Assembly (NCBI GenBank): GCA_002315505.1
Contig: DCGX01000015.1
Location: 1-43,615 of the forward strand
Length of the DNA: 43,615 nt
Direction of reading: 5' to 3'
From: Ruminococcaceae bacterium UBA1767
GTDB lineage: Bacteria > Bacillota > Clostridia > Oscillospirales > Acutalibacteraceae
Shown: positions 7,131-14,840 of the stretch, piece by piece
Layout of the letters: each line of letters begins with the position of its first letter
Numbering within the stretch: position 1 is the stretch's first letter
Position numbers and translations under genes: made by a program
Notes under the pieces: generated by a model
Seen by the model: only the letters and a program-made list of their open reading frames with translations
What the model was told of the DNA's origin: nothing
Databases searched by the model: none

Positions 7131-7991
7131 TCATTCACTCAATATTTTTTGAATTTGTTCTAATTCCTTTATACTCTTATTTGTGGAAAGAATCTGATAC
7201 TGCTTCTTTGCAGATTGATTTAGTTTTACAAGCCTTTGTGATTGTGATAGTCCCTCGACAATAAATTCAGCATTCGAAATCTGTAAATTATTAAGAATCA
7301 CTAACTGTAAGACGTTTGCATAATCCCGTATGTTTCCGTGCTTCGCCAAATCAGGATTTTTATCTCTCCACTCTTTTGCCGTCATGCCAAACAATGCAAC
7401 ATTAAGCACATCTGCCTCATTTGCATAAATATACTTTTTCTGTTCATCTGACAAAACAGGAACAATAAACTCCTGAATTGCATTTGTATGAATTGTATAA
7501 TTTGCTTTTGACAGTAATCTGTTAGCATTCCAATCTATTTTATTTTGATATGCTTCATCTTTCTTAAGTCTTTCAAATTCGGTTATTAAATATAATTTAA
7601 ATTCCGGAGAAAGCCAGGATGCAAACTCAAAAGCAATATCCGGATGTGCAAACGTGCCAATACTATATCGACCGCCTTTTGACACAAAACCGATTGCATT
7701 TGTTCTTTTAATCCATTGAGTCGGAGTCATCACAAAAGCGTTTTTTCCGTATTCAGTTTTAATTTGGTCGAATTCGACCAAATTAAAATCTTCATTGTGT
7801 ATTTTTTCCCACAACCCGACATAATCAATCGTAGTTACTCTTCTAAGCCAATTCTTTACTGTAAACGATGGCTCAGAAGAATTTTGATATTTAGCTAAGT
7901 CAGTCAGCGAAATATAATCAACATTGCCAACTCTTAAAACACCTATTTTATTGTTGTTCACATTCAATTCGGCTGTTATTTTTGAATTCAA
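7131..7991 (-). CDS. KilA-N domain protein
   Basis: KilA-N is a DNA-binding domain found in phage and large-virus proteins. Here residues ~15-140 match the family: GNVDYISLTDLAKYQ, VKNWLRRVTTIDYVGLWEKI, the TPTQWIKRTNAIGF segment, then KGGRYSIGTFAHPDIAFEFASWLSPEFKLY across two blocks. The C-terminal half is helical (LYLITEFERLKKDE, FGMTAKEWRDKNP, the ELEQIQKILSE tail). I choose TTG 7989-7991 as start because GAGGGG lies six bases upstream; a TTG six codons earlier has no such site. The gene is alone. A perfect 32-bp palindrome lies inside it. Role unknown; a stray phage or defence-related gene is likely. Confidence 0.85.
   Translation of the reverse strand: MNSKITAELNVNNNKIGVLRVGNVDYISLTDLAKYQNSSEPSFTVKNWLRRVTTIDYVGLWEKIHNEDFNLVEFDQIKTEYGKNAFVMTPTQWIKRTNAIGFVSKGGRYSIGTFAHPDIAFEFASWLSPEFKLYLITEFERLKKDEAYQNKIDWNANRLLSKANYTIHTNAIQEFIVPVLSDEQKKYIYANEADVLNVALFGMTAKEWRDKNPDLAKHGNIRDYANVLQLVILNNLQISNAEFIVEGLSQSQRLVKLNQSAKKQYQILSTNKSIKELEQIQKILSE
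7757..7788. repeat. perfect 32-bp palindrome inside the KilA-N gene
   Basis: Sixteen bases, TTTTAATTTGGTCGAA, are followed at once by their exact reverse complement, with an EcoRI-type GAATTC at the centre. Both strands therefore encode the same peptide (FNLVEFDQIK). It could be an operator for a dimeric protein, a hairpin in the mRNA, or the scar of a local inverted duplication. Confidence 0.95.
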
Positions 7992-8039
7992 AAATTTCCC
8001 CTCACTCAAACTAAAAACTGATATTAAATAAAAAGAAAC

Positions 8040-8071
8040 AAACGAAGCAAAAAAAGTTTCCTGCTTCGTTT
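8040..8071 (-). terminator. terminator after the DUF2238-like gene
   Basis: AAACGAAGCA (8040-8049) pairs with TGCTTCGTTT (8062-8071). In the minus direction a T-rich run (GTTTCTTTTTATTT) follows. It separates the gene at 8082 from the KilA-N gene. Confidence 0.8.
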
Positions 8072-8081
8072 ATATGATTTT

Positions 8082-8861
8082 TTATTTTGTTACCTTAGCC
8101 TTTTTGCTCTTAAGCTGATTTTCAACGTACTGATTAACGTCGTTCTTGCCTGTATGATTGTAAGGCTTGATTTTCAATACAACCCATGCAACAATTGCTC
8201 CGATTGAATTAAGGACAATATCCTGCATTGTATCCATAATCGGCCATCTTTCCGTGAATACGGCAGGAATGAATGTTGAGGCCTTCTTTGTGCCTTCTGC
8301 AAGTGCCCAGCACCAATGCTGTGCGTCGCCTGCCTTCATGATATCACCATTTGCCGTGAAGCACATTACCTCGTCTGCAGTGAACTCGAAAAGCTCCCAG
8401 CAGGTTGAAACGAAGAATGAAAATCCAAGCGCACAAAGTAAAGCGATTGGAACTGATGTAACCTTCAAATCACGCTTCTGCATTGTGGCAACAACCTCGT
8501 AACCGAGCAATACACAAAGTGCGCCGCTTGTGAGATGCATAGCTGAGTCCCAGAAACGAACGTCATAGTAGAAATTAAGGAATCTTCCGCAGAACGAGCC
8601 TGCAAAAATCATTAATGCTGAAAAGTTCTGAATTTTTGATGAAAAATGTCTTACAAATGTTTTTTCAGGGAACAGCATAAATATTTCCCATGCGAACATA
8701 CCTACTAAATTTGCAAATACCTGCAACGGGTCAGAAGCCACAAACGGCACTGCAGTAAACCCTTTAATCATTGCAAAAATCATTAATAATCTGAGAATCC
8801 ACCAATAAACCAATTCCCATTTTTTACACGAACTCATAATTCTGTTTATATATTCTTTCAC
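8082..8861 (-). CDS. DUF2238/YjdF-like integral membrane protein
   Basis: The 259-residue product has about six hydrophobic helices (roughly 18-38, 45-65, 80-95, 108-128, 137-155 and 215-232). Conserved acidic/His motifs sit at helix edges: FWDSAMHLTSGAL, STCWELFEFTADEV and IMDTMQDIVLNSIGAI. This order (D..H..SG, WE..E, DT..D....G) is typical of the DUF2238/YjdF family, whose function is not established. The C-terminus is a basic cytoplasmic tail (KSKKAKVTK). It is monocistronic with its own promoter and terminator. Confidence 0.75.
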   Translation of the reverse strand: MKEYINRIMSSCKKWELVYWWILRLLMIFAMIKGFTAVPFVASDPLQVFANLVGMFAWEIFMLFPEKTFVRHFSSKIQNFSALMIFAGSFCGRFLNFYYDVRFWDSAMHLTSGALCVLLGYEVVATMQKRDLKVTSVPIALLCALGFSFFVSTCWELFEFTADEVMCFTANGDIMKAGDAQHWCWALAEGTKKASTFIPAVFTERWPIMDTMQDIVLNSIGAIVAWVVLKIKPYNHTGKNDVNQYVENQLKSKKAKVTK

Positions 8862-8890
8862 GTTTTAACCTCCTTGTTCTTTGCTAAAAC

Positions 8891-8919
8891 ATAATAAAGC
8901 ATAAGAAATAAAAAGTCAA
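8891..8919 (-). promoter_or_regulatory. promoter of the DUF2238-like gene
   Basis: Minus strand TTGACT (8914-8919), 17-base spacer, TATTAT (8891-8896), with AAGGAGGTT before the start about 25 bases on. Confidence 0.7.
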
Positions 8920-8962
8920 TACCAAAATAGAAGTTAGATAAATTTTTACTATTTCTTAAGAA

Positions 8963-9373
8963 TCAGTCAGAATAGTCTTCCTTTGAAAAATCGAAATTCT
9001 TGTCAATCTCAACCTTTCCGAATTTATTTCTTCTTGATGAACTTTTACGTGTATACAATCTGTTTATAAAGCACGTATCATAGCCGTTATCCTTGTTGCA
9101 GACCTGACCCTTCTGCTCAACCTTAATGAGCAATGAGCCGTAATTGTCATCGGCTTTGATTGACATTATTCTCTGAGTATTACCCGAGTGAGCGCCCTTC
9201 ATTGAATCCTTGCCGCTGTGCTTGTCATAGTACCACACACGGTGTGTTTTCAAAGTGTGCTCATATGCCGACTTATTCATATAGCCAACCATAAGTACCT
9301 CACCTGTATCATTATTTACAGTAACAACAGGTAATACCTTGTCATTTTTAAAAATCTCATCTACGTCTTTCAT
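8963..9373 (-). CDS. HisI-like protein with degenerate metal-binding residues
   Basis: The 136-residue protein aligns over about 100 residues with phosphoribosyl-AMP cyclohydrolase (HisI, histidine synthesis): VLPVVTVNNDTGEVLMVGYM, a KGAHSGNTQRIMSI segment, LLIKVEQKGQVC and DTCFINRL. True HisI enzymes carry a D-C-D-x-D cluster supplying Mg ligands and one Zn cysteine. Here that place reads KADDNYGS, so the cysteine and most of the acidic triad are absent, and the usual SGH is SGN. Two of the three Zn cysteines remain. No other his gene is in the window. It lies 16 bases after polC and is probably the operon's last gene. Catalysis is doubtful. Confidence 0.75.
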   Translation of the reverse strand: MKDVDEIFKNDKVLPVVTVNNDTGEVLMVGYMNKSAYEHTLKTHRVWYYDKHSGKDSMKGAHSGNTQRIMSIKADDNYGSLLIKVEQKGQVCNKDNGYDTCFINRLYTRKSSSRRNKFGKVEIDKNFDFSKEDYSD

Positions 9374-9389
9374 TTTTGACCTCCATCAA

Positions 9390-12300
9390 TTAAAAGAAGC
9401 TCATCTGTGTGCTTTGAGGAAGTCCCTCGAGTGCACCGCATTTATCAAGCGCTTCGATTACAGATTTACTAACTCCTGCTCTCTGCTGTAAATCGTCACG
9501 GGACATATATTCGCCGTTACCGTCATCCCTTGCATTCATAAGAGAAATCGCGGCAGATTCGCCCGTGCCGGAAATTGCACTGAACGGAAGTCGGATTTTA
9601 CCATCCTCAATTTTATAGGTCTTTGCATCCGATTTATATAAATCAACGCCAAGGAATTCAACACCACGGGCCATCATTTCGTTAACAACCTGCATTGCAA
9701 CATACATATTTTCTTCCTTTGCCGTTGCATCATTGCCCTTTGCCTTGATTGATTGCATCAAGCCCTTAACGGCCTCTCTGCCCTGAATAATTGCGGCGGC
9801 ATCAATATCCTCACCACGCACAGTCATAAAGGTTGCATAATACTCTGTCGGTCTGTAAACCTTGTACCATGCAAGTCGCATTGCCGCACTAACGTAAGCG
9901 GCGGCATGAGCCTTAGGGAACATATATTTGATTTTCATACACGAGTCAATGTACCACTGCGGAACATTATGGTCTCGCATAGCCTTCATATGGTCAGCCG
10001 TAAGGAGCTTTGTTGCATTACCCTTACGGGTGATTTCCATAATTTTAAATGCCATATCAGGCTCAAGTCCCTTATGCATAAGGTAAACCATTATATTATC
10101 ACGAGTACCGATAACTTCGGAAATCGTACAGGTTCCGTTTTTAATCAGCTCCTGTGCATTACCGAGCCAAACGTCAGTACCGTGTGAAAGTCCCGAAATC
10201 TGAAGCATATCCGAAAAATTCTTCGGCTTAGCCTCAAGCAGCATTCCGATAACAAACGGTGTGCCGAGCTCGGGAAGTGAAAGTGTACCCGTCGGACAGC
10301 TTATTTCCTCCTCTGTTACACCGAGCGGTTCGGGAGAAGTAAGAAGCTGATACAGCTTCGGGTCGCAGATATCAACATCAAAAACATTGATGCCGGTTAA
10401 ATCTTCAAGATGCTTGTACAACGTCGGAACATCGTGACCGAGGTTATCGAGCTTGAGAATCGTATCGTGAAGTGAGTGGAAATCGAAATGAGTTGTACGA
10501 AGTCCGCCCGAAACATCGTCGGCGGGATGCTGAATCGGTGTGAAATCCTCAGCATCGTTTACTGCAGGAACAACAACCATTCCGCCGGGGTGCTGACCCG
10601 TTGTTCTCTTAACGCCGACACATCCTCGTGTCAGTCTTGATTCCTCCGCCTTGTTAACGGTCATGCCCTTTTGTTCAAGCCATTTTTTAACAAAGCCGTA
10701 TGCAGTTTTATCGGCAATTGTGCCGATTGTACCTGCCTTGAATGTATGGTCAACGCCGAAAAGCTCTTCGGTATATCTGTGAGCATAGAACTGATATTCA
10801 CCGCTGAAGTTAAGGTCGATATCGGGCTGTTTGTCGCCCTTGAATCCAAGGAAGGTTTCAAACGGGATATCGTGACCGTCACGGTGCATCGGAATTCCGC
10901 AATTCGGACAATCCTTCGGCGGAAGGTCATAGCCCGAGCCGACAGAACCGTCGTGAAAAAATTCGCTGTGCTTACATTTTTTACAAACGTAGTGAGGTGC
11001 AAGCGGATTAACCTCGGAAATACCTGCGGCATTTGCAACGAAGGATGAGCCGACAGAACCTCTCGAGCCAACATAATAGCCGTGCTCCTCAGAGTTATAA
11101 ACGAGCTTCTGCGCAATCATATACAAAACGCCGAATCCGTTTGAAATGATTGATTTAAGCTCCGTTTCAAGTCGCTTTGCAACATATTCGGGAACTGGGT
11201 CACCATAATCTCTCTTTGTTCTCTCCCAGCAAATTCGGGTAAGGTCTTCGTCAGCACCCTCCATACTCGGTGGGAAGGTTCCACGCGGGAACGGAGTCAT
11301 TCCCGATTCGCACATATCTGCGATTGCATTGGTATTTGTAATAACAACCTCTTTTGCCGTTTCTTCACCGAGATAAGCGAATTCGGCAAGCATTTCATCG
11401 GTTGTTCTGTAATAAAGCGGTGCTTGCTGTGAAGCATCGGAAAATCCCATTGAGGTCATAAGAATTTCACGGAAAACAGCGTCGCCCTTATCCATAAAAT
11501 GAACGTCGCAGGTCGCACAAACCATTTTGCCGAGCTCGTCGGCAAGATGAACGATTTTTTTGTCGATTGCCTCCAAATCTTCAACCGTTTTGAATCGAGC
11601 ATATCGCTCGTCATTACTGCGGAGCATAAAGGCATTGTTGCCCTTCGGCTGAATTTCAAGATAATCATAAAAATCGGCAATTTTCAGAAGCGCTTCATCA
11701 CTCTTATTGTCAATAACGGCACTGTAAAGCTCACCTGCTTCACAGGCGCTGCCGATAATAAGACCTTCACGGTACTGCATAAGTCTGTGCTTCGGAATAC
11801 GTGGTCTGCGCTTGAAAAACTTCAGATTTGAATCCGTAATGAGCTTGTACAGATTTTTAAGTCCGTGCGTGTTTCTTGCGATAATAATAATATGATATGT
11901 CTTCTGTGCCTTGACCTTTTCGATATATTCCTCGGGAATTTCATCATCTCTGCCAAAGCCGTAATCATCATAGAATTCATCATCGTCAACAAGATAGCCT
12001 TCCATTCCGTAGATGATTTTAATTCCCTTTGCAGTATTGCAAGCCTCGGGGAAGGACTGTACAACACCGTGGTCGGTAATTGCAATAGCCTTGTGTCCCC
12101 ATGCCATTGCACGTTTTACAAGGTCTTTTGCACTTGTCATACCGTCCATTGCGGACATCTGTGTATGTAAATGAAGCTCAACTCTTTTTTCCGGAGCTTC
12201 GTCTTTCTTTTCGATTTTTTCAATCTGTGTGATTGCTTTTGCATTAAAAATATATGAATGTGTGTAGGAATCAAGAGCGATTGCACCACGCACAAGAATA

Positions 12301-13175
12301 GTCATATTTTCACGAAGATTTTCAACCACCTCTTTGCATTTGCGTTTCTCACCGAAAACCTTAATGCAATATGACGAGGTGTAATCCGTTACATTGAAGT
12401 TGATAATGCTGTACTTCCCGTCACGGCTCTCACGAAATTCAAGGTCAAAAACATCGCCCCAGATAACAACCTCGCCGTCCTCGGGAATACATTCCGCAAT
12501 CGGCTTCGGCTTACCCTTGATAAGTCCGCCGAAAAGCGGCTTCGCATTCGTGATTGAAATCGGCAAATCGTCATAAGCCTGCTCAACGGGTTTCTTTTCA
12601 ACAGGCTTCTTCGACTCGGCAACAGGGTTGAATTTAGGCGGAGCTGACGATACCTTTTTATTCTCGTCCTCCTGGATTTTTTTGAGCTTTTCAACGTCCT
12701 CTTCTTCATTCACATTGCTGACAAATTCAACGTGAACAAGTCTTTCAAATCTTCTGTCGATTGTTTTTCTGATAAATTCACTGCAGCCTAAATTTACAAG
12801 AATATCACTGCCGTTTGCAACAAGATTTACAATAAATTTATCTCCGTCAATTTTATATTCAGCGCCGTCAAGTATTGAGCTTGCGGCAGGAAAGTTTTCA
12901 ATAATTTCCTTAACGAAGTCAGGTAAATATTTCTCATCAAATGTTTCGGGAGGAAAATGCACCCCGAAGCTCATATGGCGAAGATTCATCACCCTCATAA
13001 GGTCAATTTTAACCGCCTTCAGAATGCTCGTACTGATTGTTTTCGGAGAAAACACAACCATATTTACGCTTCGTTCAGAAAGGCTGGCCTCAATGCTTTC
13101 AACAGTTGCATCGGCAAAATATTGTTCTGTTTCTTTATCTATGTAGTTGCCGAACAACTCCAAAAAGCTCTTCAT
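9390..13175 (-). CDS. polC: DNA polymerase III PolC, lacking the proofreading exonuclease domain
   Basis: PolC is the replicative polymerase of low-GC Gram-positives. Order in this 1261-residue protein: N-terminal domain (1-160), linker rich in K, E and P (160-205), OB fold (about 225-320), first part of PHP (332-396; VELHLHTQMSAMDG, AITDHG), rest of PHP (426-560; TYHIIIIARNTHGLKNLYKL), zinc finger (C731, C734, C756, C759), catalytic PDIDLNFSG (784-792), fingers, and a normal C-terminus ending SFF. The DEDDh exonuclease (FDVETTG-type motif) normally between the two PHP parts is replaced by about 30 acidic residues. This explains the shortfall of about 176 residues against the usual 1437. The ATG has an AAGGATG site 12 bases after ispG. 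Confidence 0.96.
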   Translation of the reverse strand: MKSFLELFGNYIDKETEQYFADATVESIEASLSERSVNMVVFSPKTISTSILKAVKIDLMRVMNLRHMSFGVHFPPETFDEKYLPDFVKEIIENFPAASSILDGAEYKIDGDKFIVNLVANGSDILVNLGCSEFIRKTIDRRFERLVHVEFVSNVNEEEDVEKLKKIQEDENKKVSSAPPKFNPVAESKKPVEKKPVEQAYDDLPISITNAKPLFGGLIKGKPKPIAECIPEDGEVVIWGDVFDLEFRESRDGKYSIINFNVTDYTSSYCIKVFGEKRKCKEVVENLRENMTILVRGAIALDSYTHSYIFNAKAITQIEKIEKKDEAPEKRVELHLHTQMSAMDGMTSAKDLVKRAMAWGHKAIAITDHGVVQSFPEACNTAKGIKIIYGMEGYLVDDDEFYDDYGFGRDDEIPEEYIEKVKAQKTYHIIIIARNTHGLKNLYKLITDSNLKFFKRRPRIPKHRLMQYREGLIIGSACEAGELYSAVIDNKSDEALLKIADFYDYLEIQPKGNNAFMLRSNDERYARFKTVEDLEAIDKKIVHLADELGKMVCATCDVHFMDKGDAVFREILMTSMGFSDASQQAPLYYRTTDEMLAEFAYLGEETAKEVVITNTNAIADMCESGMTPFPRGTFPPSMEGADEDLTRICWERTKRDYGDPVPEYVAKRLETELKSIISNGFGVLYMIAQKLVYNSEEHGYYVGSRGSVGSSFVANAAGISEVNPLAPHYVCKKCKHSEFFHDGSVGSGYDLPPKDCPNCGIPMHRDGHDIPFETFLGFKGDKQPDIDLNFSGEYQFYAHRYTEELFGVDHTFKAGTIGTIADKTAYGFVKKWLEQKGMTVNKAEESRLTRGCVGVKRTTGQHPGGMVVVPAVNDAEDFTPIQHPADDVSGGLRTTHFDFHSLHDTILKLDNLGHDVPTLYKHLEDLTGINVFDVDICDPKLYQLLTSPEPLGVTEEEISCPTGTLSLPELGTPFVIGMLLEAKPKNFSDMLQISGLSHGTDVWLGNAQELIKNGTCTISEVIGTRDNIMVYLMHKGLEPDMAFKIMEITRKGNATKLLTADHMKAMRDHNVPQWYIDSCMKIKYMFPKAHAAAYVSAAMRLAWYKVYRPTEYYATFMTVRGEDIDAAAIIQGREAVKGLMQSIKAKGNDATAKEENMYVAMQVVNEMMARGVEFLGVDLYKSDAKTYKIEDGKIRLPFSAISGTGESAAISLMNARDDGNGEYMSRDDLQQRAGVSKSVIEALDKCGALEGLPQSTQMSFF

Positions 13176-13187
13176 TCAGTCACATCC

Positions 13188-14243
13188 TTATAATAATTCA
13201 ATCTCTTTCAGTAATTCTTTTACTATATCTTTTTCGTCGATTTTGCGAAGAATTTCGCCCTTCTTAAAGAGCATTGCGCAACCATCACCGCCTGCGATAC
13301 CGATGTCTGCCTCACGTGCCTCGCCCGGTCCGTTAACAATACAGCCCATAACCGCAACCTTAATCTGCTTTTTGCAATCTCTGAGCGCCTCTTCAACCTC
13401 ACCTGCAACCTTGATTAAATCAATCTTCGTTCTTCCGCAGGTCGGACACGAAACAATCTGCACACTGTCATTTTTAAGTCCGAGTGCTTTAAGAATATCG
13501 AGTCCTGCATAAACCTCATTAACAGGGTCATCAGTAAGCGAAACACGGATTGTGTCACCTATTCCGTGCATAAGAAGACTTCCGATACCTGCACTCGACT
13601 TAATAAGTCCCATTCGTGCAGTACCTGCCTCGGTAACACCTAAGTGAAGCGGATAACTGCATTTCTGAGCAACAATTTCGTATGCTCTTATCATGTTTTC
13701 AACACTTGACGATTTGATTGAAATAACAATATCGTCGAAGTCAAATTTTTCAAGTAATGATGCGTGGTACATTGCACTTTCAGCCATAGCTTCAGGAGTC
13801 GGTGCACCGTACTTTGCGAGAATTTCTTTTTCAACAGAGCCGGAATTGACACCGATACGAATCGGAATATTCTTCTGCTGACACGCCTTGACAACTGCCT
13901 TTACTCTGTCATCCGAGCCGATATTTCCCGGATTGATTCTGACCTTGTCAACACCTGCGGCAACCGATTCAATTGCAAGACGATAATCAAAATGAATATC
14001 CGCAACAATCGGCACGGAAACATTTTCTTTCAGCTTTTCAATAAGCGGTACTGCATCCATATCGGGAATTGCACCACGAATAATCTGACAGCCCGCCTTT
14101 TCAAGCTCGATTGCCTGCTTAACACTCTCTTCAAAATTATGTGCAGGCTTATTGAGCATTGACTGAACTGTAATCGGTGCGTCACCGCCGATAAAAATAT
14201 TGCCAACCTTAACCTTTTTAGTCTGTCTTCTCTGCATAATCAT
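13188..14243 (-). CDS. ispG: 4-hydroxy-3-methylbut-2-enyl diphosphate synthase
   Basis: IspG is the Fe-S enzyme of the MEP isoprenoid pathway that reduces MEcPP to HMBPP. Motifs: TKKVKVGNIFIGGDAPITVQ at the N-terminus, ADIHFDYRLA and VRINPGNIG in the TIM barrel, and a C-terminal cluster domain with CPTCGRTKID plus MGCIVNGPGEAREADIG (three Cys and one Glu ligand). I choose ATG 14241-14243, which overlaps the TGA of the preceding acetyltransferase gene as ATGA. The ATG two codons later (14237) is also possible because AGGT lies at better spacing. With ispC in the same operon, it shows a MEP-pathway organism. Confidence 0.95.
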   Translation of the reverse strand: MIMQRRQTKKVKVGNIFIGGDAPITVQSMLNKPAHNFEESVKQAIELEKAGCQIIRGAIPDMDAVPLIEKLKENVSVPIVADIHFDYRLAIESVAAGVDKVRINPGNIGSDDRVKAVVKACQQKNIPIRIGVNSGSVEKEILAKYGAPTPEAMAESAMYHASLLEKFDFDDIVISIKSSSVENMIRAYEIVAQKCSYPLHLGVTEAGTARMGLIKSSAGIGSLLMHGIGDTIRVSLTDDPVNEVYAGLDILKALGLKNDSVQIVSCPTCGRTKIDLIKVAGEVEEALRDCKKQIKVAVMGCIVNGPGEAREADIGIAGGDGCAMLFKKGEILRKIDEKDIVKELLKEIELL

Positions 14244-14830
14244 ACCTGCCAATCCACGTCACTTTTAATCACTCTTGCAGGCACTCCGCCTACAAGTGAT
14301 TTTTCGGGAACATCATCTGTCACAACAGCACCTGCGGCAATCACACTGCCGTCGCCGATTGTAACACCCTTTAATATCATCGCACCCATACCAATCCACA
14401 CGTGATTGCCGATTTTTACGGGAGCGGAAATTTTATCTCCGATTTTATGATTATCGCTGTCACGAATAATTACATTTTCAGAGATGATAACATCATTTCC
14501 TATTTCTATACTGTCAAAGCAGTAAATTTTACTGTCATAATTACAATATCCGCTTCCGATTCTGAGCTTCGCATTTTCGAGCACACCGACTCTGCATCCC
14601 GACGAGAAAACAAAATTTCCGTCACAGATGAGTTTTGAATTCTTACCCATTGTAAGATATCCGCAGGTTTTGTTTTTAAGACCTGCAGTCTGTGAAATAT
14701 TAAAATCAAGGCTGCCCTTCACGTCAATCAGAGCGGACTTGTCAACGGAATAAGAAAACGGCTTGTATGCACAGGTGTTTTTGCTCAGTTTCTTTCGTGA
14801 GAGAAGCAATTTCAAATCTGAAAGCGTCAT
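14240..14830 (-). CDS. hexapeptide-repeat (left-handed beta-helix) acyltransferase
   Basis: The 196-residue protein has an N-terminal part of about 60 residues, then left-handed beta-helix repeats from about residue 60 to 185 (IEIGNDVIISENVIIRDSD, VKIGNHVWIGMGAMILKG, the VTIGDGSVIAAGAVVT turn). It ends with VPEKSLVGGVPARVIK, the sugar/serine O-acetyltransferase signature. The HKIGD segment holds the probable catalytic His. Such enzymes acetylate cell-surface sugars; the substrate is unknown. The start follows AGAGGTGACAAT. It sits between rseP and ispG with ATGA coupling to ispG, an unusual guest in this conserved operon. Confidence 0.88.
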   Translation of the reverse strand: MTLSDLKLLLSRKKLSKNTCAYKPFSYSVDKSALIDVKGSLDFNISQTAGLKNKTCGYLTMGKNSKLICDGNFVFSSGCRVGVLENAKLRIGSGYCNYDSKIYCFDSIEIGNDVIISENVIIRDSDNHKIGDKISAPVKIGNHVWIGMGAMILKGVTIGDGSVIAAGAVVTDDVPEKSLVGGVPARVIKSDVDWQV

Positions 14831-14840
14831 ATTGTCACCT

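Noticed and set aside
7131..7991. KilA-N gene as part of the phage cassette
   Set aside because: It is more than 23 kb away, with housekeeping operons between, so no link can be supported.
8963..9373. Part of a histidine biosynthesis operon
   Set aside because: No other his gene is present and the catalytic metal ligands are degenerate.
9753..10187. Plus-strand open frames opposite polC (also near 10671-11048 and 11865-12170)
   Set aside because: They lie fully antisense to strongly conserved polC codons, have no ribosome-binding site and give Cys/His-rich shadow proteins.
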